Source: Streptomyces hyaluromycini (GTDB taxonomy: Bacteria > Actinomycetota > Actinomycetes > Streptomycetales > Streptomycetaceae). Taken from it: a stretch of 64,000 nucleotides of DNA. Where the stretch lies: assembly GCF_002217755.1 (NCBI RefSeq), contig NZ_BCFL01000016.1, positions 186,001-250,000 of the forward strand, in the 5' to 3' direction. The notes beneath the pieces were generated by a model, which was not told where the DNA came from, did not search any database, and worked only from the letters and a program-made list of their open reading frames with translations. Every line of letters starts with the position of its first letter. Position 1 is the first letter of the stretch. Below, piece after piece: positions 8,995 to 18,447 of this stretch. A program made the position numbers and the translations under genes.

Positions 8995-11891
8995 TGGAGA
9001 TTGCTGACTTCGACTCGCTGCGCCGGGCGATGGCGGAGAACTCCGAGGAGCCGGAGGGGCCCGCCCGCAACGCGCGCGCGGAGCAGCTGCTGGTGGCGGC
9101 CGAGAAGCTGAACATCCCGCTCGCCGTGGTCGAGGCGCTCGGGCACCAGCTGAAGGTCTACAACTACAGCTCCGAGAAGGACAAGATGTTCGTCCCGTTC
9201 GCGCGGCTGCTGCGGATGTGGGACGAGCGGCCCGAGGACTTCGACGAGTACGAGACGCATTCGCTGCACTGGGTCTTCAAGTGGATGTCGGCCGGGATGC
9301 TCGACCAGCCGCACGTCCCGCTCGCCTCGATCGAGAAGTGGCTCGGCGAGATGGAGCACCGCTACCGGCTGGCCGGGCACTCCGAGCGGGCGGTGCGCGG
9401 CGCCGAGTTCAGTGTCGCCGGACACATCGGTGACCTCCCGCGCGCGGAGCGGGCGTACGCGGCCTGGCTGGCGGCGGACCGGGACCGGATGGCCGACTGT
9501 CACGCGTGCGAGCTGCACGGGCAGGGCGGCTGGCATCTGAGGAACGGCCGGGACGCGGAGGCCCTGGAGGTGTGGGGGCCGGTGCTGGACGGCGAGTACA
9601 GCTGTGCCCACGAGCCGCACACGGTCCTGGCCTCCTCGTTGGTGCCGCTGCTGCGCCTCGGCCGGGTCGAGGAGGCCCGCGCGCACCATCTGCGCGGTTT
9701 CCGTCTCGTCCGCCCGATGGAGAGCATGCGGGGCGCCTACGCGGACCACGTCGAGTTCTGCGCGCTGACCGGCAACGAGGCGCGCGGTCTTGAGCTGCTG
9801 GCGGAACGTCCCGCCTACTTCACGGACACCGGGCAGCCGCGCAGCCGGATGGAGTTCCTGGCGGTGGTGGCGCTGCTGATGGACCGGCTGACCGTGCTGG
9901 GGCTCGGCGGGCAGCGGGTGCCGGGGCCCGCCGGGCGGGCGTGGACCGCCGGGGAGCTCGCCGGGCACGCGCGCGCGGAGGCCCTGGAGCTGGCCGCGCG
10001 GTTCGACGCCCGCAACGGCACCTCCTACGTCGGCGACCAGCTGCGCGAGCGGATGGCGCAGCAACCGCTGGCGGACCGGCTGCCGCTGGGCGTGCGGGCG
10101 GCCCGGACGGCGCCCGCCGGCCCCGTCGCGCCGGTCGCCCCGGCGCCCGCGCCGGAGCAGCCGTCGCTGCCCGCGCTCCTGGCCGAGGCACGGCGGCTGT
10201 CGGACACGCTCCAGCCGCACGCGCTGGAGGCCTGGGCGGCGGTCGCGGAGGCCGCCGAGGAGACCGAGGTGGACACGTACGTCCGCGCGGAGATCGCCGA
10301 CCACACGGCGATGGGGCGCGGCCCCGAGGGCGTCGGGCTGTTCGAGCGGGCGGCGGAGCTGTACGCGGAGGCGGGTGACGAGGGCGAGGCGATCGCGGCA
10401 CGCGCGCGTGCCGCGTACGTGCGCGCGTTGTCCGGGGAGCTGGACGAGGCGCTGGCCGGGATCGGCGAGCCGTACGACCGGATCCTCGCGCTGTACGCGG
10501 ACGACGCGACCGGGGTGCGGCAGACGGCGTCCGTGCTGATGAGCCGGGCGCGGATCCTGATGCGCCGGGTGCACGAGCGGTCCGCGGGCGCCGAGGACGC
10601 CGAGCAGGCCGTACGGGAGCTGCTGGCGCTGGTCGGCGGGCGCGGCGGGTCCGACGTGCGGCTGGTGTCCCGGGCGGCCGAGGGGCGGGCGATGCTCGCC
10701 GAACTGGCCGAGCACGCCGGGGACACGGAGCGGGCCGGCGAGCTGTTCCGGCAGGCGACGGCGCAGTTCGTGGGCGCCGAGCTGCCCTGGTTCGCGGTCG
10801 AGTACGAGGTGCGGGTGGCCGCGCTCGCCCATGAGCAGGGCGACCCGGCCGAGGCGGAGCGGGCGCTGCGTGCGGCGCTGGAGCACGGCGGGCCGTACGT
10901 GGAGCCGGTCGGGCGGGCGCAGCTGCATCTCCAGCTCGCGGAGGTCGTCGGCGGCCGCGGGGCGGCCGAGGAGGCCGCCGAGCACGCCCTGGAGGCCGCG
11001 CACTGGGCCGACGAGGCGGGGGAGAGCGGCACGCTGGGCGCGTGGGCCCGGCACCAGCTGGGCGGCTTCCTGCTGCGGCAGGGGCGGTTCGCGGAGGCGG
11101 CCGAGGTGCTGGAGTCGGCGCTGGCGGACCTGAGCGCCGAGACGCACGGCGACGGCGCGGTCGTCCAGACCCAGTGGTGGCTCGGGGACTGTCTGAGCGA
11201 GCTGGGCGAGCACCATGCGGCGGCCGAACGGCGGCTGCAGGCGGCCGAGATCGCCCGGCACTGGCCCGAACAGCACGACCACGCCACCCTGGCCCATCTG
11301 GCCGCCGAGTCACTGGGCAACGCGGGGCTGCCCGCCGAGGCGGACCAGGCGTACACGCGGGCGGGCGAGTTGTGGCGGGCGATGGGCAATGTGCACTTCC
11401 TGGTGCGTTCGCTGCGTGCCCGCGCGTGGCTGGCGTTGCGGACGGAGGCGGGGACGGAGGGCGCGCGGAAGCTGATGGCGGACGCGGTCCGGGAGTGCGA
11501 GTCGGCGCTGGAGGCCGTCGGGGACCCGGCCGCGGCGGACCGGCTCGCCGGTGAACTCGGGCACACCCACCGGCAGTTCGGTGACCTGCTGGCCCGTTCG
11601 GTGCCGGAGGACGCCGACGACCCGGCGATCCAGGAGGCGTTTGAGGCGGCGCTCGCGGAGATGAAGGCGTCGATCTCGGTGTTCGCCGTGCTGGGCGAGG
11701 AGGGGCTGCACGGCCGTACCGGTGCGGAACTGGCCGCGGGTTGGCTGGAGGCGGACCTGAGCCGACCGGCGGACGCGGCGGCACGCGCGCGTGCGGTGCT
11801 GGACGCCTACGAGGGCGCCGACCCGGCCGACGAGACGGTCCGGGCCCGGCGGGCGGAGGCCCGGCAGCTGCTGGAGCCCACGGAGGAGTGA
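8994..11891 (+). CDS. Large TPR-like repeat protein coupled to the HSP90-like gene
   Basis: A 965-aa protein made almost entirely of amphipathic helical repeats in the TPR style, for example ADQAYTRAGELWRAMGN, RQGRFAEAAEVLESALADL and HALEAAHWADEAGESG. No enzymatic motif, signal peptide or membrane segment is seen. A Pro/Ala-rich hinge near residues 370-390 divides it into two lobes. The ATG at 8994 overlaps the stop of the upstream gene and has GGGGAAGG a few bases before it, so I reject the in-frame start at 8742, which lies inside the upstream gene. Context suggests a dedicated partner or client adaptor of the HSP90-like ATPase; this is inference. Confidence 0.85.
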   Translation: MEIADFDSLRRAMAENSEEPEGPARNARAEQLLVAAEKLNIPLAVVEALGHQLKVYNYSSEKDKMFVPFARLLRMWDERPEDFDEYETHSLHWVFKWMSAGMLDQPHVPLASIEKWLGEMEHRYRLAGHSERAVRGAEFSVAGHIGDLPRAERAYAAWLAADRDRMADCHACELHGQGGWHLRNGRDAEALEVWGPVLDGEYSCAHEPHTVLASSLVPLLRLGRVEEARAHHLRGFRLVRPMESMRGAYADHVEFCALTGNEARGLELLAERPAYFTDTGQPRSRMEFLAVVALLMDRLTVLGLGGQRVPGPAGRAWTAGELAGHARAEALELAARFDARNGTSYVGDQLRERMAQQPLADRLPLGVRAARTAPAGPVAPVAPAPAPEQPSLPALLAEARRLSDTLQPHALEAWAAVAEAAEETEVDTYVRAEIADHTAMGRGPEGVGLFERAAELYAEAGDEGEAIAARARAAYVRALSGELDEALAGIGEPYDRILALYADDATGVRQTASVLMSRARILMRRVHERSAGAEDAEQAVRELLALVGGRGGSDVRLVSRAAEGRAMLAELAEHAGDTERAGELFRQATAQFVGAELPWFAVEYEVRVAALAHEQGDPAEAERALRAALEHGGPYVEPVGRAQLHLQLAEVVGGRGAAEEAAEHALEAAHWADEAGESGTLGAWARHQLGGFLLRQGRFAEAAEVLESALADLSAETHGDGAVVQTQWWLGDCLSELGEHHAAAERRLQAAEIARHWPEQHDHATLAHLAAESLGNAGLPAEADQAYTRAGELWRAMGNVHFLVRSLRARAWLALRTEAGTEGARKLMADAVRECESALEAVGDPAAADRLAGELGHTHRQFGDLLARSVPEDADDPAIQEAFEAALAEMKASISVFAVLGEEGLHGRTGAELAAGWLEADLSRPADAAARARAVLDAYEGADPADETVRARRAEARQLLEPTEE

Positions 11892-11921
11892 AAGAGGTGG
11901 GGAAAGGGGCTCAGACGCCGC

Positions 11922-13598
11922 TCACTCGACGCCGATGAGGAGCGGAGCCCCCTGCCGGCCGCCCCGGTAGACCACCGTGTCGACGGCGAGGTACGCCTCG
12001 CGCACGCGGGCCTCCAGGCGGTCGGCGACGCCGTCGGGGGCCTCGTCTCCGAGGACGAGGGTGACCAGCTCGCCGCCGGCCTGGAGCATGCGGTCCAGGA
12101 CGGTCTCGGCGGTGGCGGTCACGTCCGAGCCGATCACCGCCACGTCGCCGTCTATCAGGCCCAGCACGTCCCCGGCCTGGCAGATGCCGGCCATGGTCCA
12201 GGACTGCCGCTCCGCGACCACGACCTCGGCGTAGCGGGTGGCGCCGGCCGCCGAGGTCATCTGGACGACGTCCTCGTCGAAGCGGCGGTCCGGCTGGTGC
12301 ACCGCGAGCGCGGAGATGCCCTGGACCGCCGAGCGGGTCGGGATGAGGGCGACCCGGATGCCCTCCGCGCGGGCCTGCTCGGCCGCGGCGGCCGCCGTGT
12401 GCCGCAGGTCGGCGTCGTTGGGCAGCAGCACCACCTCGCGCGCGTGGGCGCGTCGTACGGCGTCCACCAGCTCCCCGCTGGCGGGCGGCTCCCCGGGGCG
12501 GGCGAGCACGGTGGTCGCGCCGGCCTCGGTGTACAGCCCGGCCAGCCCCTCCCCCGGTACGACGGCCACCACGGCCCGCTGCACCCGCTCGCGCGGCGGC
12601 CGCTCCCCGCCGGTGTGCACGTCCCCGGCGCCGAAGTGCGTGATCCGGATCCGGTAAGGGCGTCCGGCCTCCACTCCGGCCTCCACGGCGGCGCCGGCGT
12701 CGTCGACGTGCACATGGACGTTCCACAGGCCGTCGCCGCCGACCACCACCAGGGAGTCGCCGAGGGCGTCGAGCCGGGCCCGCAGCCGGTCCACGGCGTT
12801 GTCCTCGGCCTCCAGGAGGTAGATGACCTCGAAGGCGGGGCCGCCGGCGAGCTCCGCGCAGCTCGCGGCCCGGGCGTCGGAAACGGCGTCCACGCGTGCG
12901 TGCCCGACCAGGCCCGCCATGCCAGCGTGCAGGTCGAAAGCCGTCGGCGTCTCCCCCGTGAACGCCTCGACCAGCGCCCCGAGCACCGCGACCAGCCCCC
13001 GCCCGCCGGCGTCCACCACCCCGGCCCGCTCCAGCGCGGCCAGTTGTCCCGGAGTCGCCGCGAGTGCCTTGCAGGCGCCCTCGTAGGCGGCCCGCGCGAC
13101 CGCCCCGCAGTCGCCCTCCGCCGCGTCTGCGGCGTCCGCCGCGGCCGCCGCGACGGACAGCACCGTGCCCTCCACCGGGTGGGCGACGGCCTGGCGGGCG
13201 GCGTCGGCGGCGTGCCGCAGGGCCAGCCGCAGCCCGTCGGCATCGATGTGCGTCACGTCACTCTCAGTGAGGATGTGGGCCATGCCGCGCAGCAGCTGCG
13301 CCAGGATCGTGCCGGAGTTGCCGCGCGCGCCTATGAGAGCGCCGTGCGCCATCGCGCGGACGGCGTCGGCCAGGGTCGGCACCTCCTCGCCCAGCTCGTA
13401 GCCCGCGAAGACGGCCTCCACGGCCCCCGCGGCCGACTCCACCGTCATGTACAGGTTCGTACCGGTGTCGCCGTCGGCCACCGGGTAGACGTTGATCGCG
13501 TCGATCTCCTCGCGCGCCCGCCCGAGCGCCCCGAGCGCCAGTCCGCACCAGGTGCGTACCGCGAGAGCATCGAAGAATGTCTGCGGCACCTGCGCCAC
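11922..13598 (-). CDS. DAK2 (DhaL-like) domain protein, FakA/YloV-like
   Basis: A 558-aa protein. The N-terminal DhaL-type nucleotide domain shows INVYPVADGDTGTNLYMT near residue 38 (the DGDTGxN metal-ATP motif) and GALIGARGNSGTILAQLLRG near residue 90. The middle and C-terminal parts resemble the DegV-linked half of fatty acid kinase A (YloV), for example VVLLPNDADLRHTAAAAAE. FakA phosphorylates fatty acids bound to a FakB/DegV protein; no fakB is adjacent. GTG start at 13598 is preceded by GGGAGGCGC. It faces the TPR gene tail to tail. Confidence 0.85.
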   Translation of the reverse strand: MAQVPQTFFDALAVRTWCGLALGALGRAREEIDAINVYPVADGDTGTNLYMTVESAAGAVEAVFAGYELGEEVPTLADAVRAMAHGALIGARGNSGTILAQLLRGMAHILTESDVTHIDADGLRLALRHAADAARQAVAHPVEGTVLSVAAAAADAADAAEGDCGAVARAAYEGACKALAATPGQLAALERAGVVDAGGRGLVAVLGALVEAFTGETPTAFDLHAGMAGLVGHARVDAVSDARAASCAELAGGPAFEVIYLLEAEDNAVDRLRARLDALGDSLVVVGGDGLWNVHVHVDDAGAAVEAGVEAGRPYRIRITHFGAGDVHTGGERPPRERVQRAVVAVVPGEGLAGLYTEAGATTVLARPGEPPASGELVDAVRRAHAREVVLLPNDADLRHTAAAAAEQARAEGIRVALIPTRSAVQGISALAVHQPDRRFDEDVVQMTSAAGATRYAEVVVAERQSWTMAGICQAGDVLGLIDGDVAVIGSDVTATAETVLDRMLQAGGELVTLVLGDEAPDGVADRLEARVREAYLAVDTVVYRGGRQGAPLLIGVE

Positions 13599-13857
13599 CT
13601 GCGCCTCCCTGAGCCGGCCGAACGTGGACGCAGCGTAGACCCCGGAGGGGTGTCCGCCGGAAGAGGGCCGGGGGCGGGCCCCTGAGCTGCCATGCTAGTT
13701 TCGTCTAACGGACGCAGCCGTTGTATGCTGCTCCGGTTGCCCGATCCGATCGGGCCATTCCCCTGGCAATGCCACTCAAGATCTTCGATCCGAAGGCTCT
13801 CGATCCCGGCACGCCGGGATTCAACCGTAAGTGCATCTGAAGTCTTTGGAGTGACCC

Positions 13858-14043
13858 GTGGCTGCCAACTGCGACGTCTGCGGCAAGGGGCCGGGCTTCG
13901 GCAACAACATCTCGCACTCGCACCGCCGTACGTCCCGCCGCTGGAACCCGAACATCCAGCGTGTGCGTACCGTGGTCGGCGGGACGCCGAAGCGCGTGAA
14001 CGCTTGCACCTCGTGCATCAAGGCCGGCAAGGTCTCGCGCTGA
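13858..14043 (+). CDS. rpmB: 50S ribosomal protein L28
   Basis: A 61-aa basic protein, GTG start, beginning [20 protein letters not shown] and ending [12 protein letters not shown]. The two CxxC pairs identify the zinc-binding form of L28. The length is normal. It is a single-gene unit: a long 5' region separates it from the divergent DAK2 gene, and a strong hairpin terminator begins 45 nt after its stop. Confidence 0.97.
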   Translation: MAANCDVCGKGPGFGNNISHSHRRTSRRWNPNIQRVRTVVGGTPKRVNACTSCIKAGKVSR

Positions 14044-14087
14044 CGCACTGTCGCTGAGCGCGCGGCCAACGCTGGTTCGCTGCACTG

Positions 14088-14119
14088 AGCCGGTCCACCT
14101 CAGGGTGGGCCGGCTTTTT
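14088..14119 (+). terminator. Rho-independent terminator of rpmB
   Basis: Inverted repeat AGCCGGTCCACC / GGTGGGCCGGCT (12 bp with one G-T pair), loop TCAG, followed immediately by TTTTT. One of only two terminators in the window with a true U-tract. Confidence 0.93.
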
Positions 14120-14183
14120 GCCATGCCCGCGCCGTGCCGGAAAATGCGAACCCCGGCAATCCGCGCCCTGACAAGCTGATCCC

Positions 14184-17144
14184 ATGCGCTTCGGCATCCT
14201 GGGCCCCCTGGACGTACGCACCGACGACGGCATCCCCCTCGACCCCGGCGGCCCCCGACCCCGCGCCCTGCTCACCCTGCTGCTCCTGGACGCCGGCCGG
14301 CCGGTCCCCACCCAGCGCCTCACCGACGGGCTGTACGGCACCGAGCCGCCCGCCGGGGCCGCCAACGCGCTCCAGGAGATCGAGGCCACCGCCACCGGGT
14401 ACCGGGTCGCCGTCGCCCCCGACACCGTGGACGCACACCAGTTCGAAGCCTGGTCCGCGGCCGGGCGCGCCGCCCTCGCCGCCGGCGACCACGGGAGGGC
14501 CGCGGCCCGACTCCGCGAGGCCCTCGCCCTGTGGCGCGGGCCCGCGCTGCCCGACCTCCCGGACGCGCAGGCCGAGGCCGCGCGGCTCGAAGTGCTGCGG
14601 CTGGCCGCCGTACAGGACCGGATCGAGGCGGATCTGGCGCTCGGCGGCGGCTCGGAGCTGGTGCCGGAGCTGCGGGCGCTGCTGGCCGCCAGGCCGCTGA
14701 GCGAGCGGCTGTACGGGCAGCTGATGCGGGCCCTGCACGCCGGCGGGCGTCCTGCCGAGGCTCTCACGGTGTACGAGGAGGCCCGCCGCACGCTCGCCGA
14801 CCAGCTGGGCGCCGACCCCTCCCCCGAGCTGTCCGCGCTCCATCTGGAGCTGCTGCGGGGCACGGCACCCGAGCGGCCCCGCCTCCCGGTCCAGCTCACC
14901 CGCTTCGTCGGCCGCGAACCCGAACTCGCCCGGATCGCCGCCGGCCTCGCCGAGTCCCGGCTGCTCACGCTGACCGGCCCGGGCGGCGCCGGCAAGACAC
15001 GGCTCGCGATCGAGGCCGCCCAGCACCGCCCCGCCGCCTGCTTCGTGGAACTCGCGCCCCTCACCGACGGCTCCCGGATCCCGTACGCCGTCCTGGCCGC
15101 CCTCGGCGTCCGCGAGGGCCTGCGCAGTCCCGCCGCCGACACCACGGACCGGCTGCTGGCCGCCCTGGAGGAGCGCGAACTGCTGCTCGTCCTGGACAAC
15201 TGCGAGCACCTGGTCGAGGAGGCCGCCAGGGTCTGCGCCCTGCTCCTCGCCGCCTGCCCGGGGGTGCGCGTGCTCGCCACCAGCCGGGAGTCGCTGGGCA
15301 TCACCGGAGAGATCCTGGTCCCGGTGCCCCCGCTGCCGCCGGAACCCGCGCTGCGGCTCTTCCTGGACCGGGCCCGCGCGGTACGCCCCGGATTCGACGG
15401 GCACGCGCGCGTGGCCGGCATCTGCACCGCCCTGGACGGGCTGCCCCTGGCCATCGAGCTGGCCGCGGCCCGGCTGCGCACCCTCACCCCCGACGAACTG
15501 GCCGACCGACTCGACGACCGACTCGACGACCGTTTCCGCCTCCTGTCCCGCGGCGACCGCTCCAAGGCGCCCCGGCACCGCACCCTGCGCGCGGTCGTGG
15601 AGTGGAGCTGGGATCTGCTGGACGAGGAGGAGCGGGAGCTGGCGCGGCGGCTGACGGTATTCTCCGGGGGCGCGACGGCGGCGGCGGTCGAGGCGGTGTG
15701 CGGACTGCCGTATCCGGAGGACGTGCTGGCCTCGCTGGTCGAGAAGTCGTTCCTGGAGGTGTCCGAGGGCCGCTACCGGATGCTGGAGACGATCCGGGTC
15801 TTCGCCGCCGAGAGCCTGCCCGACCCGGAGGCTCTCGGGGACGCCCACGCCGGCTATTTCCTGCGGCTGGCCGAGGAGGCCGAGCCGCGGCTGCGCGGCG
15901 GCGGGCAGCTGCCCTGGCTGGAGCGGCTGGCCGCCGAGCAGGCCAACCTGGACACGGCCCTGCGCCACCTCGTGCGCCGCGACACCGGCCGGGCGCTGCG
16001 GCTCATGGGCCCCCTCTCCTGGTTCTGGCGGCTGCGCGGAGTGCACGGCGACCGGGTCGCGACGGCACGGGAACTGCTGGCCGCCGTCGGAGACGCCCCG
16101 CCGCCCGGGCTGGCGGAGGAGTACGTGCTGTGCGCGGTCAACGCGCTCTCCGGCGCGGGCGACGAACCGGAGCTCATCGCGCGCGTGGATGCCGTTCTGT
16201 ACGCGTACCGGGGGCCGTTGCGGCTGCCGTACATCCTCGTGCTGTGGGCGGTCGCGGCCGGTCCGCGGCCCGCCACCGACGCGCACGCGCTCACCCTGGC
16301 CGGCGGCTCCCCCTGGGCGGGTGCCCTGCTCGACGTGGGCCTCGGTTTCCGGGCGCAGTTCGCGGGCCGCCCCGGGGAGGCCGAGGAGTGCTTCGCCCGG
16401 GCCCTGGCCGGATACCGGGTCACCGGCGACCGCTGGGGCATGGCCAACTGCCTGGACCCGCTCGGCATGCTCGCCCACACCCGCGGCGAGTCCGAGCGCG
16501 CCCTGGAGCTGCTCGACGAGGGACTGGCGTACATGCGGGAACTGGCCGCGCCGGAGGAGACCGCCGATCTGCTGCGCACCCGGGCCACCGTGCTGCTGCA
16601 CCGGGGCGACACGGCCGCCGCGGTGGCCCACTTCGACGAGGCGCTGGCGCTCGCGCGGGGCGCCGGGCTCCCCGACAAGGTGGCGGCCGCCCGGCGGGGC
16701 CTCGGTGACGCGGCGCGGCTGTCCGGGAACACGGCACACGCGCGCGTGCACTACGAGAGCGCCCTCCAGGAGTGCGCCGCCAACTGGTTCAGTGTCGGCG
16801 AGACCGTCCGCAGCCTCATCGGGCTCGGCCGCACGGCCGCCGCCGAGGGGCACCCCGAGGAGGCCCGCGACTGGTTCCGGCAGGCCGCCGAGCTGGCCGT
16901 GGAGGGGCCGGGCGGCCTGGAACTCGCCGACGCGGCCGAGGCGCTGGCATCGGCCGCCGGCTCGGCCGAGCGGGCCGCGGTGCTGCTGGGCGCGGCGACG
17001 GGCCTGCGGGGCGGCCGGACCGAGGGCGACCCGGACGTCGTACGCGTCGAGCGGGAGGTACGGGCGAAGCTGACCGCCGAGGCCTACGACCAGGCCTTCG
17101 AGCAGGGCCGACGGCAACGGTCAGCGGCGGTCAGCGAACGGTAG
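14184..17144 (+). CDS. AfsR/SARP-type regulator with NB-ARC-like ATPase and TPR region
   Basis: A 986-aa regulator. Residues 1-85 resemble the OmpR-like DNA-binding domain of SARPs (MRFGILGPLDV, LLTLLLLDAGRPVPTQRL), 90-235 the bacterial transcriptional activation domain (BTAD), about 245-520 an NTPase with Walker A GPGGAGKTRL near residue 265 and LLLVLDNCEHLVEEAA as Walker B, and the rest helical TPR-like repeats. Unusually, after NALQ the sequence jumps to EIEATATGYRV, so the usual SxVSRLRRAL segment (recognition helix) is missing. Such proteins often act as local or pleiotropic activators, but the target here is unknown. A tandem LDDRLDDR lies near residue 447. Confidence 0.86.
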   Translation: MRFGILGPLDVRTDDGIPLDPGGPRPRALLTLLLLDAGRPVPTQRLTDGLYGTEPPAGAANALQEIEATATGYRVAVAPDTVDAHQFEAWSAAGRAALAAGDHGRAAARLREALALWRGPALPDLPDAQAEAARLEVLRLAAVQDRIEADLALGGGSELVPELRALLAARPLSERLYGQLMRALHAGGRPAEALTVYEEARRTLADQLGADPSPELSALHLELLRGTAPERPRLPVQLTRFVGREPELARIAAGLAESRLLTLTGPGGAGKTRLAIEAAQHRPAACFVELAPLTDGSRIPYAVLAALGVREGLRSPAADTTDRLLAALEERELLLVLDNCEHLVEEAARVCALLLAACPGVRVLATSRESLGITGEILVPVPPLPPEPALRLFLDRARAVRPGFDGHARVAGICTALDGLPLAIELAAARLRTLTPDELADRLDDRLDDRFRLLSRGDRSKAPRHRTLRAVVEWSWDLLDEEERELARRLTVFSGGATAAAVEAVCGLPYPEDVLASLVEKSFLEVSEGRYRMLETIRVFAAESLPDPEALGDAHAGYFLRLAEEAEPRLRGGGQLPWLERLAAEQANLDTALRHLVRRDTGRALRLMGPLSWFWRLRGVHGDRVATARELLAAVGDAPPPGLAEEYVLCAVNALSGAGDEPELIARVDAVLYAYRGPLRLPYILVLWAVAAGPRPATDAHALTLAGGSPWAGALLDVGLGFRAQFAGRPGEAEECFARALAGYRVTGDRWGMANCLDPLGMLAHTRGESERALELLDEGLAYMRELAAPEETADLLRTRATVLLHRGDTAAAVAHFDEALALARGAGLPDKVAAARRGLGDAARLSGNTAHARVHYESALQECAANWFSVGETVRSLIGLGRTAAAEGHPEEARDWFRQAAELAVEGPGGLELADAAEALASAAGSAERAAVLLGAATGLRGGRTEGDPDVVRVEREVRAKLTAEAYDQAFEQGRRQRSAAVSER

Positions 17145-17178
17145 GGGGACGGTCAGCGCCCCCGCCGAAGCTCAACGC

Positions 17179-18447
17179 ATGACGAAGAACACGACGAAGA
17201 ACACGGCGAAGAACACAGCGAGCAACCCGCCGAAGAAGCGGGTGGAGAACCTCGCGCACCTCAGCGTCCTGATCTCCGGCGCCAGCGTCGCCGGACCCGC
17301 CCTCGCCCTCAACCTCGCTCGGCTCGGCGCCCGCGTCACCGTCGTCGAGAGGGCCCCGGACCTGCGCGGGGGCGGCTTCGCGGTCGACTTCCGCGGGCAC
17401 GTCCACCGCACGGTCCTGACCTCCATGGGCATCTGGGACGAGATCCACGCCCGCCAGACCCACATGGGCCGCCAGACGGTCGTCGACGCCGACGGCAGCC
17501 CGCGCGTCGACCTGCCCGCCGAGCTGATGAGCGGCGACGTGGAGATCTTCCGCGGCGACCTCGCGCAGATCATGTACGAGCGCACCAAGGACGACGTCGA
17601 GTACGTCTTCGGCGACTCGATCACCTCCGTCGAGGAGGACCCGCAGGGCGTCGGCGTCACCTTCGAGCGGGGCGCGCCCCGCCGCTTCGACCTGGTCGTC
17701 GGCGCCGACGGGCTGCACTCCAACACCCGCCGGCTGGTCTTCGGCGACGAGTCCCGCTACCTGCGCTTCTTCGACCACTACGTGGCCGGCTTCGACGTCC
17801 CCAACCACCTGGGCCTGGACCGCACCGGCCGGGTCTACAGCGAGCCCGGCCGCGCGTTCGTCATCGGCAACTACGACGGGGACCCGGACCGCGCCGGCGC
17901 GCTGCTGGTCTTCCGGTCCGAGGAGCTGTCGTACGACCGCCGGGACGTCGCGGCGATCAAGCGGATTCTGGCGGACCGCTTCGCCGGGATGGGCTGGGAG
18001 ACCCCGGCCGTCCTCAAGGCCCTCGAAGAGGCCGACGACCTGTACTTCGACGCGATCGCCCAGATCCACGTCGACCGCCTCGTCAAGGGGCGGGTGGCGC
18101 TGCTCGGGGACGCCGGGTACGGGGCGACGATGGGCGGTATGGGGACCGGCGTGGCGATCGTCGGCGCGTATGTCCTCGCCGGTGAACTCGCTCTCGCGGG
18201 CGGTGACTTCCGTACCGCCTTCGCGGAGTACGAGTCCCGGATCCGGGACTTCGCCAAGGGCTGCCAGAAGATCTCCGGGAACGCGGGCCCGTTCTTCGCC
18301 CCGCCGACCGAGCGGCGCATCCGCAGCCGGGACCGGATGTACCGGGTGCTCGCCTCGCGCCCGCTGGCCAGGTTCTTCAAGAAGATGACCGAGAAGGCGG
18401 CCACGGACATCAGGCTGCGGGAGTACCCGGCCCTGCTGGGGTCCTGA
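17179..18447 (+). CDS. FAD-dependent monooxygenase (PHBH/TetX-like)
   Basis: A 422-aa flavoprotein. [20 protein letters not shown] (GxGxxG-type FAD motif, with Ser-Val replacing the central residues) is near residue 30, followed by [19 protein letters not shown], then [13 protein letters not shown] (the DG motif) near residue 174 and [19 protein letters not shown] (second FAD motif, GD) near residue 300. The substrate cannot be told. The N-terminus has a tandem KNT repeat ([14 protein letters not shown], from a 12-bp unit at 17182-17219), so the true start may be the GTG at 17242. Its last 38 nt overlap the 3' end of thiD on the other strand. Confidence 0.84.
   Translation: MTKNTTKNTAKNTASNPPKKRVENLAHLSVLISGASVAGPALALNLARLGARVTVVERAPDLRGGGFAVDFRGHVHRTVLTSMGIWDEIHARQTHMGRQTVVDADGSPRVDLPAELMSGDVEIFRGDLAQIMYERTKDDVEYVFGDSITSVEEDPQGVGVTFERGAPRRFDLVVGADGLHSNTRRLVFGDESRYLRFFDHYVAGFDVPNHLGLDRTGRVYSEPGRAFVIGNYDGDPDRAGALLVFRSEELSYDRRDVAAIKRILADRFAGMGWETPAVLKALEEADDLYFDAIAQIHVDRLVKGRVALLGDAGYGATMGGMGTGVAIVGAYVLAGELALAGGDFRTAFAEYESRIRDFAKGCQKISGNAGPFFAPPTERRIRSRDRMYRVLASRPLARFFKKMTEKAATDIRLREYPALLGS

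Noticed and set aside
14100..17117. 1005-codon minus-strand frame opposite the SARP gene
   Set aside because: Gly/Arg/Gln-rich shadow, no motif, while the plus strand has Walker motifs and BTAD.
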